Source: Pseudomonas sp. RIT-562 (GTDB lineage: Bacteria; Pseudomonadota; Gammaproteobacteria; Pseudomonadales; Pseudomonadaceae). Taken from it: a stretch of 64,000 nucleotides of DNA. Every line of letters starts with the position of its first letter. Position 1 is the stretch's first letter. Below the pieces are notes generated by a model. The model searched no databases, had not been told where the DNA came from, and saw only the letters and a program-made list of their open reading frames with translations. This document shows, one piece after another, positions 46,384 to 56,600 of this stretch. Location of the stretch: contig NZ_JAPJIV010000007.1 in assembly GCF_026241895.1 (NCBI RefSeq), positions 124,001 through 188,000 of the forward strand. Reading direction: 5' to 3'. A program made the position numbers and the translations under genes.

Positions 46384-46481
46384 CCGTAGGAGCTGTCTCG
46401 TGGAACGAGGCTGCGATCTTTTGACGTTGCTTTTTTAAGATCAAAAGATCGCAGCCTCGTTTCACTCGACAGCTCCTACGC
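46384..46481. repeat. Palindromic GTAGGAGCTGTC...GAGGCTGCGATC element, complete copy
   Basis: CCGTAGGAGCTGTCTCGTGG / ACGAGGCTGCGATCTTTTGA and a complementary right half around a T-rich centre. The left half also occurs at 28561-28612. It lies just ahead of gbuR and may isolate its promoter. Confidence 0.85.
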
Positions 46482-46517
46482 GGAGAAATGATTTTGCCGG
46501 TGTTTTGGAGTGCCCTC

Positions 46518-47411
46518 ATGGCCAACGCTTTACCCGACCTGAAACTGCTGCGCATCTTCGTCAGCGTGGTTCGCCATCAGGGGTTTGCCACTGCCCAACA
46601 GGAACTCAACCTCTCGACCTCGGCCATCAGCACTTACATGAGCCAGCTCGAAGCCGCCCTCGGCCTGGTGCTTTGCCATCGCGGGCGTGGTGGTTTCAGC
46701 TTGACCAGCAAGGGCGAGCTGTTCCATCAGGAAACCCTGCGGCTGCTGGCTGAGCTCGAAGGGTTCGAGCAATACGCCGCAGCGCTCAAGGGCGAGTTGC
46801 GCGGCACACTGAACCTGGGAGTCATCGACTCCACCGTCAGCGACAAGGCCCTGCCGTTCGCCGAAGCCATCGGCGCCTACAGCCAGGAGCACCCGGCCGT
46901 GCACCTGCACCTGTCGGTCATGAGTCCCTACGAGCTGCAACTCGGCGTGCAAGACAATCGCCTGGACCTGGCCATCGGCGCGTTCTCAACGCGCATGAGC
47001 GGGTTGGTCTACATGCCGCTGTATCGCGAGCAGCACTGGTTGTACTGCAGCAGTCGGCATCCGCTGTTCGCCGAGCGCCGCATCCCCGAGCAGGTCATCA
47101 CCCAGCAGCGCATGGTCGGTCGCGGTTACTGGAGCCAGGCGGAGCTGGCGCGCCACGGTTTCAAACACAGCGCCGCGACGGTGGAGAGCATGGAGGCGCA
47201 GTTGATCCTGGTGCTGTCCGGCGCCTACATCGGTTATTTGCCCGAACACTACGCCCAGGCCTGGGCCGACAAGGGTGACCTGCGGGTGTTGCTGCCGGCG
47301 ACCTTCGGTTATCAAGCGCCGTTTTCCATGATCGTGCGCCGTGGCCGCAGCCGCGAACCGCTGATCCAGACCTTCCGCGACCTGCTGAAAGCGCAACTCA
47401 ACCAGGCTTGA
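46518..47411 (+). CDS. gbuR: LysR-family regulator of the guanidinobutyrate genes
   Basis: 297 aa, N-terminal helix-turn-helix GFATAQQELNLSTSAISTYM and an effector domain. Divergent from gbuA, as in P. aeruginosa, where GbuR mediates induction by guanidinobutyrate. ATG at 46518 has GGAG 7 bp upstream. Its stop is 4 bp before the DTW-domain gene, so the two probably share a transcript. Confidence 0.9.
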   Translation: MANALPDLKLLRIFVSVVRHQGFATAQQELNLSTSAISTYMSQLEAALGLVLCHRGRGGFSLTSKGELFHQETLRLLAELEGFEQYAAALKGELRGTLNLGVIDSTVSDKALPFAEAIGAYSQEHPAVHLHLSVMSPYELQLGVQDNRLDLAIGAFSTRMSGLVYMPLYREQHWLYCSSRHPLFAERRIPEQVITQQRMVGRGYWSQAELARHGFKHSAATVESMEAQLILVLSGAYIGYLPEHYAQAWADKGDLRVLLPATFGYQAPFSMIVRRGRSREPLIQTFRDLLKAQLNQA

Positions 47412-47415
47412 AATA

Positions 47416-48012
47416 ATGTCCAGAATCCATTGCCCGCGCTGTCTGCGTCCAGAAACCCATTGCCTGTGCCGCTTGATCCCGAGCCTCGATAGCCGCACCC
47501 GGGTGCTGCTGTTGCAGCATCCAAGCGAAGTGAACCACGCGTTGAATACCGCACGGTTGGCCGCGCTTGGCCTGCGCAATGCCGAGCTGATCGTCGGCGA
47601 GGTGTTCGAGGATTTGCCGACGCTGTTGAATCAGCCGGGTTATCGCGCGCGGCTGCTGTTTCCAGCCGAGGATGCGCAGACGTTGCAGGGTTATGCTGGG
47701 GATGATCAGCCACTGTTGCTGGTGGTCCCGGACGGCACTTGGCGCAAGGCGCGCAAGATGCTGTACCTCAATCCGTTGCTGGCGGCGTTGCCGCGGGTGA
47801 CGCTGGCGGCGGGCGGGGTGTCCCGGTATCGCCTGCGCAAGGCACCCGGGCCGGGGGCTTTGTCGACGGTGGAGGCGATTGTGCAGGCGTTGCAGGTGCT
47901 GGAAGCGCCCAGCTCTTTCGAACCACTGCTGAAGCCATTCGAGGCGTTGATCGAGGGGCAGATTGCGGCGATGGGGGAGGCGGTGTATTTGCGCAACCAT
48001 GGGCCGAATTAG
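47416..48012 (+). CDS. DTW-domain tRNA-uridine aminocarboxypropyltransferase
   Basis: 198 aa. N-terminal zinc-type cysteines CPRCLRPETHCLC, then HPSEVNHALNTARLA, and the DTW motif seen as VPDGTWRKARKML, then RYRLRKAPGPGALSTVEA. The E. coli relative YfiP/TapT makes acp3U at position 47 of tRNA from S-adenosylmethionine. Located 4 bp after gbuR without a clear RBS, suggesting coupled translation. Confidence 0.9.
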   Translation: MSRIHCPRCLRPETHCLCRLIPSLDSRTRVLLLQHPSEVNHALNTARLAALGLRNAELIVGEVFEDLPTLLNQPGYRARLLFPAEDAQTLQGYAGDDQPLLLVVPDGTWRKARKMLYLNPLLAALPRVTLAAGGVSRYRLRKAPGPGALSTVEAIVQALQVLEAPSSFEPLLKPFEALIEGQIAAMGEAVYLRNHGPN

Positions 48013-48032
48013 GTGTTGCCGGTGCCGGCCTC

Positions 48033-48080
48033 TTCGCGAGCAGGCTCACTCCTGTAGGAGCGAGCCTGCTCGCGATAGCG
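48033..48080. repeat. Close-spaced REP pair
   Basis: TTCGCGAGCAGGCTCACTCC joined to GTAGGAGCGAGCCTGCTCGC with almost no spacer, between converging genes. Confidence 0.83.
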
Positions 48081-48111
48081 GTAGCCCAAGCACCACAAAC
48101 TCCGGCCAGAC

Positions 48112-49485
48112 CTACCGCTCGCGCATCGCCTCGGTCCGCGCCTTCAACACCGGCTTGAGCAGATAATCCAGCACACTCTTCTCCCCGGTAATGATATCCA
48201 CCGTCGCCACCATCCCCGGAATGATCAGCAACGGCTTGGCATCTCCGCCCAGGTGGTTCTTGTCGGTGCGCACCTGGATCAGATAAAAGCTGTTGCCCTT
48301 GTCGTCGGTAATAGTGTCCGCGCCAATCAACTCCAGTTTCGCCTTCAACCCGCCATAGATCGTGTAGTCGTAGGCGCTGAACTTGACCATCGCCCGTTGC
48401 CCCGGATGCAGGAATGCCACGTCTTGCGGGCGGACCTTGGCCTCGATCAGCAGGTTGTCTTCCAGCGGCACGATTTCCACCATGTCGCTGCCGGGCTGGA
48501 CCACGCCGCCGATGGTGTTGACCTTTAATACCTTGATGATCCCGTGAACCGGTGAGACCACCGTGGTGCGGGTTACGCGGTCATCGATGGCAATGCTCGA
48601 AGCGGTTATTTTCGACAGGTCGGTGCGTTTCTCGTTGAGCTCCTTGGCGGCGTCTGAGCGGAACGATTGTTCCGACTCGTCGATCTTGCTCTTGATTTCA
48701 GCGATCGCCGATTCCGCCCGGGGAATTGCCAGGGTGGTGGCATTCAGCGAACCGCGGATTTCTACCGCGCTGCGCTTGAGTCGGAGGATCTCCACCGGCG
48801 ATACCGCCCCGGTACCGACCAGTGGAGCGGACATGTTCATCTCTTGCTGCAGCAATGCCAGGCTGGAACTGAATTGGCCTTGTTTCGAGCGAAATTCCGC
48901 CAGTTCCTGGGTTTTTTGCCGAAGTTGCTCGCTCAGGGTGCGTTGTTCACTCGCCAGTCGGCGTTGCCGTTGTTCATACAACGAGCGTTCGTCCTCGGCC
49001 ACTTGCGGCGCCTTGGCAATCACCTCTTCCGACAACTTGAAAGGCCGGCCTTCCGCCTCGGCGGACAGGCGTTCGACCTGGGCGGTCAAAGCATATCGAT
49101 CCGCCTCGCTCTCGCCCTTGTTCGACAGGAAACGCGTGTCATCCAGACGCAGCAGGGTGTCGCCCTTGTTCACCATTTGCCCCTCGCGGACAAAAATTTC
49201 GGTGACGATGCCGCCCTCGAGGTTTTGAATCACCTGGACCTTGCTCGACGGAATCGCCTTGCCTTCGCCCATGGTGACTTCCTGGAGCACGGCAAATTTG
49301 GCCCAGACCACCGCGCTGACGATCAGCCCGGCCGCCAGCCACACGGTGATTCGCGACCAGCGAGGGGAATCCTGCAACGTCGCGCCTGCGGTTTCCGGCA
49401 TGAACTCGCTCTCGGCGCTTTTGCGAAAACTGCCGAAGTAACCGCGCGGCTTTGAATCAGGCAAGTCGGATGATGATCGGGCCAT
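48112..49485 (-). CDS. lapC: Type I secretion membrane-fusion protein LapC (HlyD family)
   Basis: 457 aa. One transmembrane helix (about residues 45-65, ITVWLAAGLIVSAVVWAKFA), split biotinyl-lipoyl-like domains (GEGKAIPSSKVQVIQNLEGG and TTVVSPVHGIIKVLKV), and between them a long coiled coil (residues about 130-290). It bridges the ABC protein and the outer-membrane channel to export the adhesin. ATG at 49485 with TAGGAG 7 bp upstream; the longer frame starts at TTG. It begins 9 bp after lapB stops: same operon. Confidence 0.94.
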   Translation of the reverse strand: MARSSSDLPDSKPRGYFGSFRKSAESEFMPETAGATLQDSPRWSRITVWLAAGLIVSAVVWAKFAVLQEVTMGEGKAIPSSKVQVIQNLEGGIVTEIFVREGQMVNKGDTLLRLDDTRFLSNKGESEADRYALTAQVERLSAEAEGRPFKLSEEVIAKAPQVAEDERSLYEQRQRRLASEQRTLSEQLRQKTQELAEFRSKQGQFSSSLALLQQEMNMSAPLVGTGAVSPVEILRLKRSAVEIRGSLNATTLAIPRAESAIAEIKSKIDESEQSFRSDAAKELNEKRTDLSKITASSIAIDDRVTRTTVVSPVHGIIKVLKVNTIGGVVQPGSDMVEIVPLEDNLLIEAKVRPQDVAFLHPGQRAMVKFSAYDYTIYGGLKAKLELIGADTITDDKGNSFYLIQVRTDKNHLGGDAKPLLIIPGMVATVDIITGEKSVLDYLLKPVLKARTEAMRER

Positions 49486-49494
49486 GGGCAACTC

Positions 49495-51654
49495 CTAGAC
49501 CGCCGCAGAGCCGACGCGGCCCTTGCGCAGTGCATCGATGACCGCTTCCTTCGGACCGTCGGCGACGATCCGGCCGTTGTCCAGCACCACCAGCCGGTCC
49601 ACCAGGCTGAGCATGGAGGTGCGGTGAGTGACCAGTAGCAAGGTCTTGCCCTGGACCCAATCGTGGAGTTTTTGCCGCAGGACGTCCTCGCTGCTGTTGT
49701 CCATGGCGCTGGTGGGCTCGTCGAGCAGCATGATCGGTGGGTCGAGCAACAAGGCCCGGGCCAGCAACACGGCCTGGCGCTGGCCACCGGAAAGCAGTTG
49801 CCCGCGTTCACCCACCGGGCGATCGAAGCCTTGCGGATGCTGGCGAGCGAGCTCGGTGACGCCGGTGAGTTCGGCCACTTCGAGCATCCGCGAGTCGCTG
49901 ATATAGCGCGCACCCAGGGTCAAGTTGTCGCGCAGGCTGCCGGCCAGTAGCGGCAGGTCGTGGGCGACGTAGCCGATTTGCTGGCGCAAGTCGGCGACGT
50001 CGAGTTGTCGCAGGTCCAGGCCGTCGAGCAGCAACTGGCCTTCTTCCGGGGTGTAAAACCCCATCACCAGGCGGGCGAGGGTACTTTTGCCCGAGCCGCT
50101 GCGGCCGATGATGCCGATGCGCTCACCGGGCTTCATGCTGAAACTGACGTTGTGCAGCGCCGGGGTGCTTTGGCCGTTGTAGTGGAAGGTCACGCCGCTG
50201 ACGTCGAGGGCGCCCTGCAGTTGCGTGCGCTCCAACGGACGTTGCCGGGCGTCGCGCTCCTGGGGCAGGCCCATCAACGCATCGGTACTTTTCATGGTCA
50301 GCTGCGCTTGCTGGTAACGCGTGATCAGGCCGGCGATCTGCCCGAGCGGCGCCAGTACCCGGCTGCCGAGCATGTAGGTGGCCACCAGCGCACCGACGCT
50401 GAGGTTGCCGGCGATGATGCTGTACACCCCGGCGACGATGGTCGCCATGCCGGAAAATTGCTGGATGAACAGGGTGCCGTTGGTGGCCAGGGCTGACAGG
50501 TTGCGTGCGTGGCTGTCGAGGCGGGTCAGGGCGCCGTGGGTGGTTTCCCATTTGTGCTGACGTTCGCTTTCGGCGCTGCAGGCCTTGAGGGTTTCCAGGC
50601 CGCCCAGGGTTTCGATCAGCAGGGCCTGGCGTTCCGCACCCAGGGTCAGGCTTTTTTGCACGGTGTCGCGCAGGCGCGCCTGGATGATCATCGCGAAGAT
50701 GATGGTGATCGGGAAGGCGAGCAGCGGGATCACCACCAGCCAGCCGCCCAGCAGACCGATCACCACTAGCATCAGCACGGCGAAAGGCAGGTCGATCAGG
50801 CTGGTAAGGGTCACTGCAGTGAGAAATTCCCGCAGGCCCTGGAAGTCATGAATGCTCTGGGCAAACCCGCCGATGGTGGCCGGCCGCGCTTTCATCGACA
50901 TGCCGGTGATGCGCTCGAACAAAGTGGCCGAGAGAATCACGTCGGTTTTCTTTCCAGCGGTGTCCAGCAAGTGCGCGCGTACCACCCGCAGCACCAGTTC
51001 GAAGCCGGTACCGATGAGCAAGCCGATGGACAGCACCCACAGGGTTGATGTGGCCTGGTTCGGCACGACCCGGTCGTAGGTCTGCATGACGAACAGCGGC
51101 ACCATAAGGCCCAGCAGGTTGATCAGGAAACTCGCCAGGATGGCATCGCTGTACAGCCATTTCGACAGCTTGAGCGTGTCGCGAAACCACGCTTCAACCC
51201 GCGGCACCAAGGGCGAGCGCAGGTCTTCAAGTTCATGGCGTGGCCGGGCGAACAAGGCCTGGCCACTGTAATTTTCAGTCAGCTCTTCACGGCTGACCCA
51301 TTGTTCGCCGCCGTCGGCTTCACTGGGCAAAATCAGCAACCGGCCATCGTCGCCGAGACGTCGCAGAATCGCCGTGCGGCCATTGCCGAGAATCAGCATG
51401 ACCGGCAGGTTGAGAGCGGAGATGTCCGCCAATTCGCGGCGCAGGACACGCGCCTGCAAACCGGCCCGGGCTGCTGCGCGGGGCAGCAGGTCCAGGCTCA
51501 GGCGTTGTTTGTTCAGGGGCAGCCCGGCACTCAGGCTGGCGCGACTGACCGTCGCGCCGTGGAGTTTGCAGAGGATCAATAGCCCGTCAAGAAGCGGGTC
51601 GTCGAAGCCAAGACGCGGATCGACACCAGTGTTGCCGGTTTCCATGCTGGTCAA
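49495..51654 (-). CDS. lapB: Type I secretion ABC ATPase-permease LapB
   Basis: 719 aa: an N-terminal C39-like peptidase-related domain (about residues 20-140) lacking an obvious catalytic Cys-His pair in the expected place, six membrane helices, and an ATPase with Walker A GRSGSGKST, signature LLSGGQRQ and Walker B IMLLDEPTSAMD. Typical of RTX exporters that use the C39-like domain for docking and not cleavage. The first codon is probably TTG (GGAG 8 bp before); an ATG three codons in lacks a well-placed RBS. It is second in lapEBC. Confidence 0.93.
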   Translation of the reverse strand: MTSMETGNTGVDPRLGFDDPLLDGLLILCKLHGATVSRASLSAGLPLNKQRLSLDLLPRAAARAGLQARVLRRELADISALNLPVMLILGNGRTAILRRLGDDGRLLILPSEADGGEQWVSREELTENYSGQALFARPRHELEDLRSPLVPRVEAWFRDTLKLSKWLYSDAILASFLINLLGLMVPLFVMQTYDRVVPNQATSTLWVLSIGLLIGTGFELVLRVVRAHLLDTAGKKTDVILSATLFERITGMSMKARPATIGGFAQSIHDFQGLREFLTAVTLTSLIDLPFAVLMLVVIGLLGGWLVVIPLLAFPITIIFAMIIQARLRDTVQKSLTLGAERQALLIETLGGLETLKACSAESERQHKWETTHGALTRLDSHARNLSALATNGTLFIQQFSGMATIVAGVYSIIAGNLSVGALVATYMLGSRVLAPLGQIAGLITRYQQAQLTMKSTDALMGLPQERDARQRPLERTQLQGALDVSGVTFHYNGQSTPALHNVSFSMKPGERIGIIGRSGSGKSTLARLVMGFYTPEEGQLLLDGLDLRQLDVADLRQQIGYVAHDLPLLAGSLRDNLTLGARYISDSRMLEVAELTGVTELARQHPQGFDRPVGERGQLLSGGQRQAVLLARALLLDPPIMLLDEPTSAMDNSSEDVLRQKLHDWVQGKTLLLVTHRTSMLSLVDRLVVLDNGRIVADGPKEAVIDALRKGRVGSAAV

Positions 51655-51706
51655 ATTGATCGCTCCAGTTGAACTGCCGCCCCATCAACACAACGCCCTG
51701 CGCGGA

Positions 51707-53065
51707 TTACCTCAATTCAGGCAAGCGGGCTTCGTTCTTCACTTCGCTCTGGGCGATCGCATCGGCAGGCAGCACCACGCGTTGTTTGCTCAGCAACAGA
51801 CCCATGTTCGAGAGGATGCGGTACATCGAGTATTCCTCGGTGTAGCGAACTTCGGTGTAGCGACGGTTGGCGTTGTAGAGTTCGTTTTCACTGTCGAGCA
51901 CGTCCAGCAAGGTGCGCTGGCCGAGGCCGAATTGATCCTGGTAGGCCGCACGTACGCGTTTGGTGGTTTCGGCGTACTCGCGAGCGGTCGGCGTCTGCTT
52001 CTTCGCGTTGAGCATGGCGTTCCAGGCCAGGTGGATATTTTCGTTGAGCTGGCGCAGGGCATTGTTGCGGATGTCCATCGCCTGGTTGATCTGGTGCGCG
52101 TTGGACTGCAGGCGAGCCTTGTCGCTGCCGCCGCGGAACAGGTTGTAGTTCATCACCACACCAACCCGCCACTCGTTGTCGTGACCTTCATCGCCTTGCA
52201 CGTTGTTGTTCGCACCCACTGCCGCTTCAGCGTCGAAGCGTGGGAAGAACGGCGACTTGGCGACTTCGTACTGGCTCTCGGCGGACTGCACGTCAGCCTG
52301 GGCGGATTTCAGGTACGGGTTGTTCTCCACCATGCTCTGCTGGGCTTCCTGCAGGGAGGCCGGCACTTCGCCGCGAGTCGAAGGCAGGGTTTCCAGTTCA
52401 TCCGGCAGGCGACCTACCACGGCGTAGAAGTTCGATTCGGCATCGGCCAGGTCGACTTCGGCGGTGTCCAGGTTGTTTTGCGCCAGTGCACGACGAGCGG
52501 TGGACTGGTCGGCGTCGGCGGTGCTGCCGATCCCGCGCTCGGTGCGCAGGCCGATCTGGTCGTTGACGCGCAGGTGAGCTTGCAGGTTGTTCTTGGCCAG
52601 GGTCACCAGTTCGCGGCGCTTGAGCACTTCGAGGTAGACCTCGATGGTGCGCAGGGCCAGGTCCTGTGCGGTGCCTTGGGCGTAATAGGCCCGGGAATTG
52701 ACCACGCCTTTGGTGCGTTCCACTTCGTTGGCGGTGTTGAAGCCGTCAAACAGCATCTGCCGCAGGCGCAGCTCCGACTGGGTGTAAGTCAGGATCTCCG
52801 TGTGGTGATTGCCCTGGGCGCGGGTGCTGGTGTTATCGCTGTAGCCGCGACCGTAAGCAGCGTTCAGATCGACAGATGGATAGAAGCCCCCTTTGGCGAT
52901 TTTGACTTCTTCGTCCGCGGACAGCCGCGCGTCCACGCGTGAGGCAAGTTCCGGGTGAGTTGCAATGGTGCTTTGGATTGCCTCGGTCAAGGACATAGCC
53001 TGGGCCTGAGACGTGCAGGCCATGGCCAGCAAAATCGCGCTGCAGAGGGGGGTTAAAACGCGCAT
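51707..53065 (-). CDS. lapE: TolC-family outer-membrane channel LapE
   Basis: 452 aa. Signal peptide MRVLTPLCSAILLAMACTSQAQA; two TolC repeats with coiled segments (for example QVDLADAESNFYAVVGRLPDE-like VDLADAESNFYAVVG, and the VRAAYQDQFGLGQRTLLDVLDSENELYNA stretch split at FGLGQRTLLD). It forms the trimeric outer-membrane exit of the type I system. RBS GGGAGA precedes the ATG at 53065. First gene of lapEBC; divergent from the adhesin gene. Confidence 0.94.
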   Translation of the reverse strand: MRVLTPLCSAILLAMACTSQAQAMSLTEAIQSTIATHPELASRVDARLSADEEVKIAKGGFYPSVDLNAAYGRGYSDNTSTRAQGNHHTEILTYTQSELRLRQMLFDGFNTANEVERTKGVVNSRAYYAQGTAQDLALRTIEVYLEVLKRRELVTLAKNNLQAHLRVNDQIGLRTERGIGSTADADQSTARRALAQNNLDTAEVDLADAESNFYAVVGRLPDELETLPSTRGEVPASLQEAQQSMVENNPYLKSAQADVQSAESQYEVAKSPFFPRFDAEAAVGANNNVQGDEGHDNEWRVGVVMNYNLFRGGSDKARLQSNAHQINQAMDIRNNALRQLNENIHLAWNAMLNAKKQTPTAREYAETTKRVRAAYQDQFGLGQRTLLDVLDSENELYNANRRYTEVRYTEEYSMYRILSNMGLLLSKQRVVLPADAIAQSEVKNEARLPELR

Positions 53066-53669
53066 GGGTACATCTCCCTGATTCCTAATGATGCTTATCA
53101 GTCGCCAAATATTTGACGGCATTTATAGTGAAAACCGTTTCAAGCTTGTAACAACAGAGCTAAGAACATTCTAGAGCAAAGCTAAGAAATTTTTCTCATA
53201 ACTCTTATGCCAAAAAAAACTTATGCGCTCTGAAAAATCCAGCACATTGTTCACTCGTGGAACCCTTGTATTACGAGCTCTAGGGAGCTTGCAAGGGCAA
53301 ATCGAAAGTTCCATCCATTTATCTACAAAGGACGATGAAGTGCTGGAGGGGAAGGAGGCGGGGCAGTTTGGGGGTGACGTTTTTTTGTCACTTTGCTGGT
53401 TCAGGACTGTTACGCATCGCTGTCAGGTGATCATTTTTGCCGATTAGTAGCCCAAAGCCATTGAATGCATTGGGTTTATTTAAATCGGGCGCGTATCACC
53501 GGCAAGCGACAGGCTTGGCGAGAATGTCGCCAGGGCCATGATTTACCCGGGAATAACCCGGAAAAAATCCTGGCCTGGTAGTCGATCCGCCTGGTTTCTG
53601 GCTTTACCCGTGAGCACGCTCTTCGCAAAAACAGGTTGCCGGCAACGGTTGGCAGCGGAGGAAATGCAC
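53066..53669. promoter_or_regulatory. Divergent lapE / adhesin promoter region with FleQ-like site
   Basis: About 600 bp without a credible gene. GCCAAATATTTGAC at 53104-53117 resembles the FleQ box (GTCAATNNATTGAC) with near-symmetrical arms. GCTAAGAA is repeated at 53159 and 53181 (22 bp apart). Further dyads are GGCGA-GAATG-TCGCC near 53517 and CCGGG-AATAA-CCCGG at 53547-53561. A 74-codon open frame at 53223 has no RBS or family support. Confidence 0.5.
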
Positions 53670-56600
53670 ATGGCTACGCTCATCGGTATCGTCACTAAAG
53701 TCATTGGTCAGGTAGTTGCTGTAGCGGGTGATGGCACCCGACGCGCGCTGGTCGAGGGCGATCGGCTGTTTGCCGGCGATCAATTGGTCACCGGGGCCGA
53801 AGGGGCGGTGGCGGTGAAGCTGCAGAACGGCCAGGAGTTGACCCTTGGGCGAGACAGCAGCCTGCAAATGACCTCCCAGCTGCTCGCGCATCAGGTGCCC
53901 CATGTGCAGACACCGGAAGCCGTGGCGCCGAGTGAAGCGCAGCTGACCGACGTCGAACGCCTGCAAAGAGCCATCGCCGCGGGTGAAGACCCGACCCAAA
54001 CCGGTGAAGCCACTGCGGCCGGCCCGACCGGTGGCAATCCATCAGGCGGGTTGGGTGGTGGTCACAGTTTTGTCCTGCTGGAGGAAGTGGGTGGCCGGGT
54101 CGACCCGAACATTGGTTTCCCGACGGCAGGCTTCAACGGTATTCCTGAATTCCCGCTGGAGCGGATTTTCAACGATCCCAACGATAACCTTGATGACGGC
54201 ATCGACGACGTCATACCGCCGGTCGTGGTTCCGCCCGTGGTCAACAACCCCGTCACGCTCGGCGGCCTCAACACCACCGGCGGCGAGCTAACGCTCAACG
54301 AAGCCAACCTTCCGGAGGGCACGGCCAGCAATCCGTCGGCGCTGACCCAGAACGGCACCTTCACCGTGACCGCGCCCGATGGCCTGCTGAACCTCAATGT
54401 TGGCGGCATCAACGTAATGAGCGGTGGCGTGGCGTCAGGCTTGCCGCAGTCGATCACCACGCAGCTGGGTAACACCCTGACCATCACCGGCTACAACCCG
54501 GCCACTGGCGTGGTGAGTTACGGCTACACCCTCAATGGCAACGACACCCATTCGGCGGGCGAGGGGGCGAACTCGCTCAGCGAACAGTTCACCGTGGTGG
54601 CGGGTGACACCAATGGCGACACTGCTACGGGTTCCCTGGACATCAACATCACCGACGATGCGCCAAAAGCGATCGACGACAGCAACGCCAATACGGCCTC
54701 GGAAACCCTGGTGACCCTGACCGGCAGTGTGCTGCCCAACGATATCCAGGGGGCTGACCGCATTCCCACCGGACCCAATAGCGGACCGGTCATTGGCGGT
54801 ACCTTCACCGGCACCTACGGCACCCTGGTGCTCAATCCGAACGGCACCTACACCTACACGCTGAACCCCAACGACGCGGATTTCAAAGCCTTGCATGGCG
54901 GTGGCAGCGGCACGGAAAGCTTCGTCTACACCCTGACCGATTCGGATGGCGATACCAGCACTGCTACCCTGGTGCTGAACATTCACAACAACGATGATCC
55001 GATCGATATCGGTGGGCTCGGCGTCTTCGGTGGCGAGGTGACCGTCTACGAGAAAAACCTCGGTGACGGCAGCGCGCCGGACTCTGCGGCACTGACCCAG
55101 AGCGGCACGCTGACCATCACCGCACTCGACGGCGTGCAGAGCCTGAGCATTGGCGGGATCAACGTGGTCAGCGGTGGCGTGAGCGCCGGCTTCCCGCAAT
55201 CGATCACCACCCCGCTAGGCAGTACGCTGACCATCACCGGTTACGACAGTACAACCGGCGTGGTCAGCTACAGCTACACCCTGGGCGATAACGAAGCCCA
55301 TGCGAATGCCAATGGCGTGAATAATCTGACCGAGCAGTTTGCGGTCACCGTGGTCGACGACAACGGCACCACGGCCAACGCCAGTCTCGACGTCAACATC
55401 GTCGATGATGTGCCCAAAGCCGTGGATGACAGCAACGCCAACACCGCCTCGGAAACCCTGCTGACCCTTAACGGCAATGTGCTGAGCAACGACGTGCAAG
55501 GCGCTGACCGGGTCGTGACCGGGGAGAACGCCGGCCCGATCACGCCCGGCACCTTCAACGGGGTCTATGGCACGCTGGTGCTGAATGCCAACGGCACTTA
55601 CACCTATACGCTGAACACCACCGATGCCGACTTCAAGGCCCTGCACGGCGGAGGCAATGGCACCGAAACCTTCAGCTACACCATCACCGATGCCGATGGT
55701 GATACCAGTACCGCGAACCTGGTGCTGCAGATCCATAACAACGACGATCCAGTAACCATCGATGGCCTGAACGTCAACGGCGGCGAACTGACGGTCTACG
55801 AGAAAAACCTCGGCGATGGCAGTGCGGCGGATTCCACTGCATTGACCCAGACCGGCACCTTCACCATCACCGCGCTTGATGGCGTGCAGTCCCTCAGCGT
55901 TGGCGGCATCAACGTGGTGGTGGGCGGCGTGAGCGCCGGCTTCCCGCAGTCTGTGGTCACTCCGCTGGGCAGCACCCTGACCATCACCGGCTTTGACAGC
56001 GCCACCGGCGTGGTCAGCTACAGCTACACCCTGGTCGATAACGAAACCCACGCGAATGCCAACGGCGCGAATAATCTGTCCGAGCAATTTGCAGTCACCG
56101 TGGTTGATGACAACGGCACCACGGCCAATGCCAGCCTCGACGTCAACATCGTCGATGACCTGCCCAGCGCCGTGAACGACAGCAACGCCGGCACCGCCTC
56201 GGAATCCCAGCTAACCCTTAGCGGCAATGTGCTGACCAACGATGTGCAGGGTGCTGACCGGGTCCCGACCGGGCCAAGTGCCGGGCCGATCACTGCCGGC
56301 ACATTCGTGGGCACCTACGGCACCCTGGTGCTGAATGCCAACGGCACCTACACCTACACGCTGGACACCAATGACGCGGACTTCAAGGCCCTGGAAGGTC
56401 GCGGCAACGGCACGGAAACCTTCGCCTACACCATCACCGATGCCGACGGTGATACCAGTACCGCCAACCTGGTGCTGCAGATCCACAACAACGATGATCC
56501 GGTGATCATCGGCGGCCTGGACGTCAACGGCGGCGAACTCACGGTTCACGAGAAGAACCTAGACTGGGGCACCAACCCCGATCAGCCGGCGCTGACCCAG

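Noticed and set aside
53223..53447. 74-codon open frame upstream of the adhesin
   Set aside because: No RBS and no recognisable protein; it lies in the promoter region.
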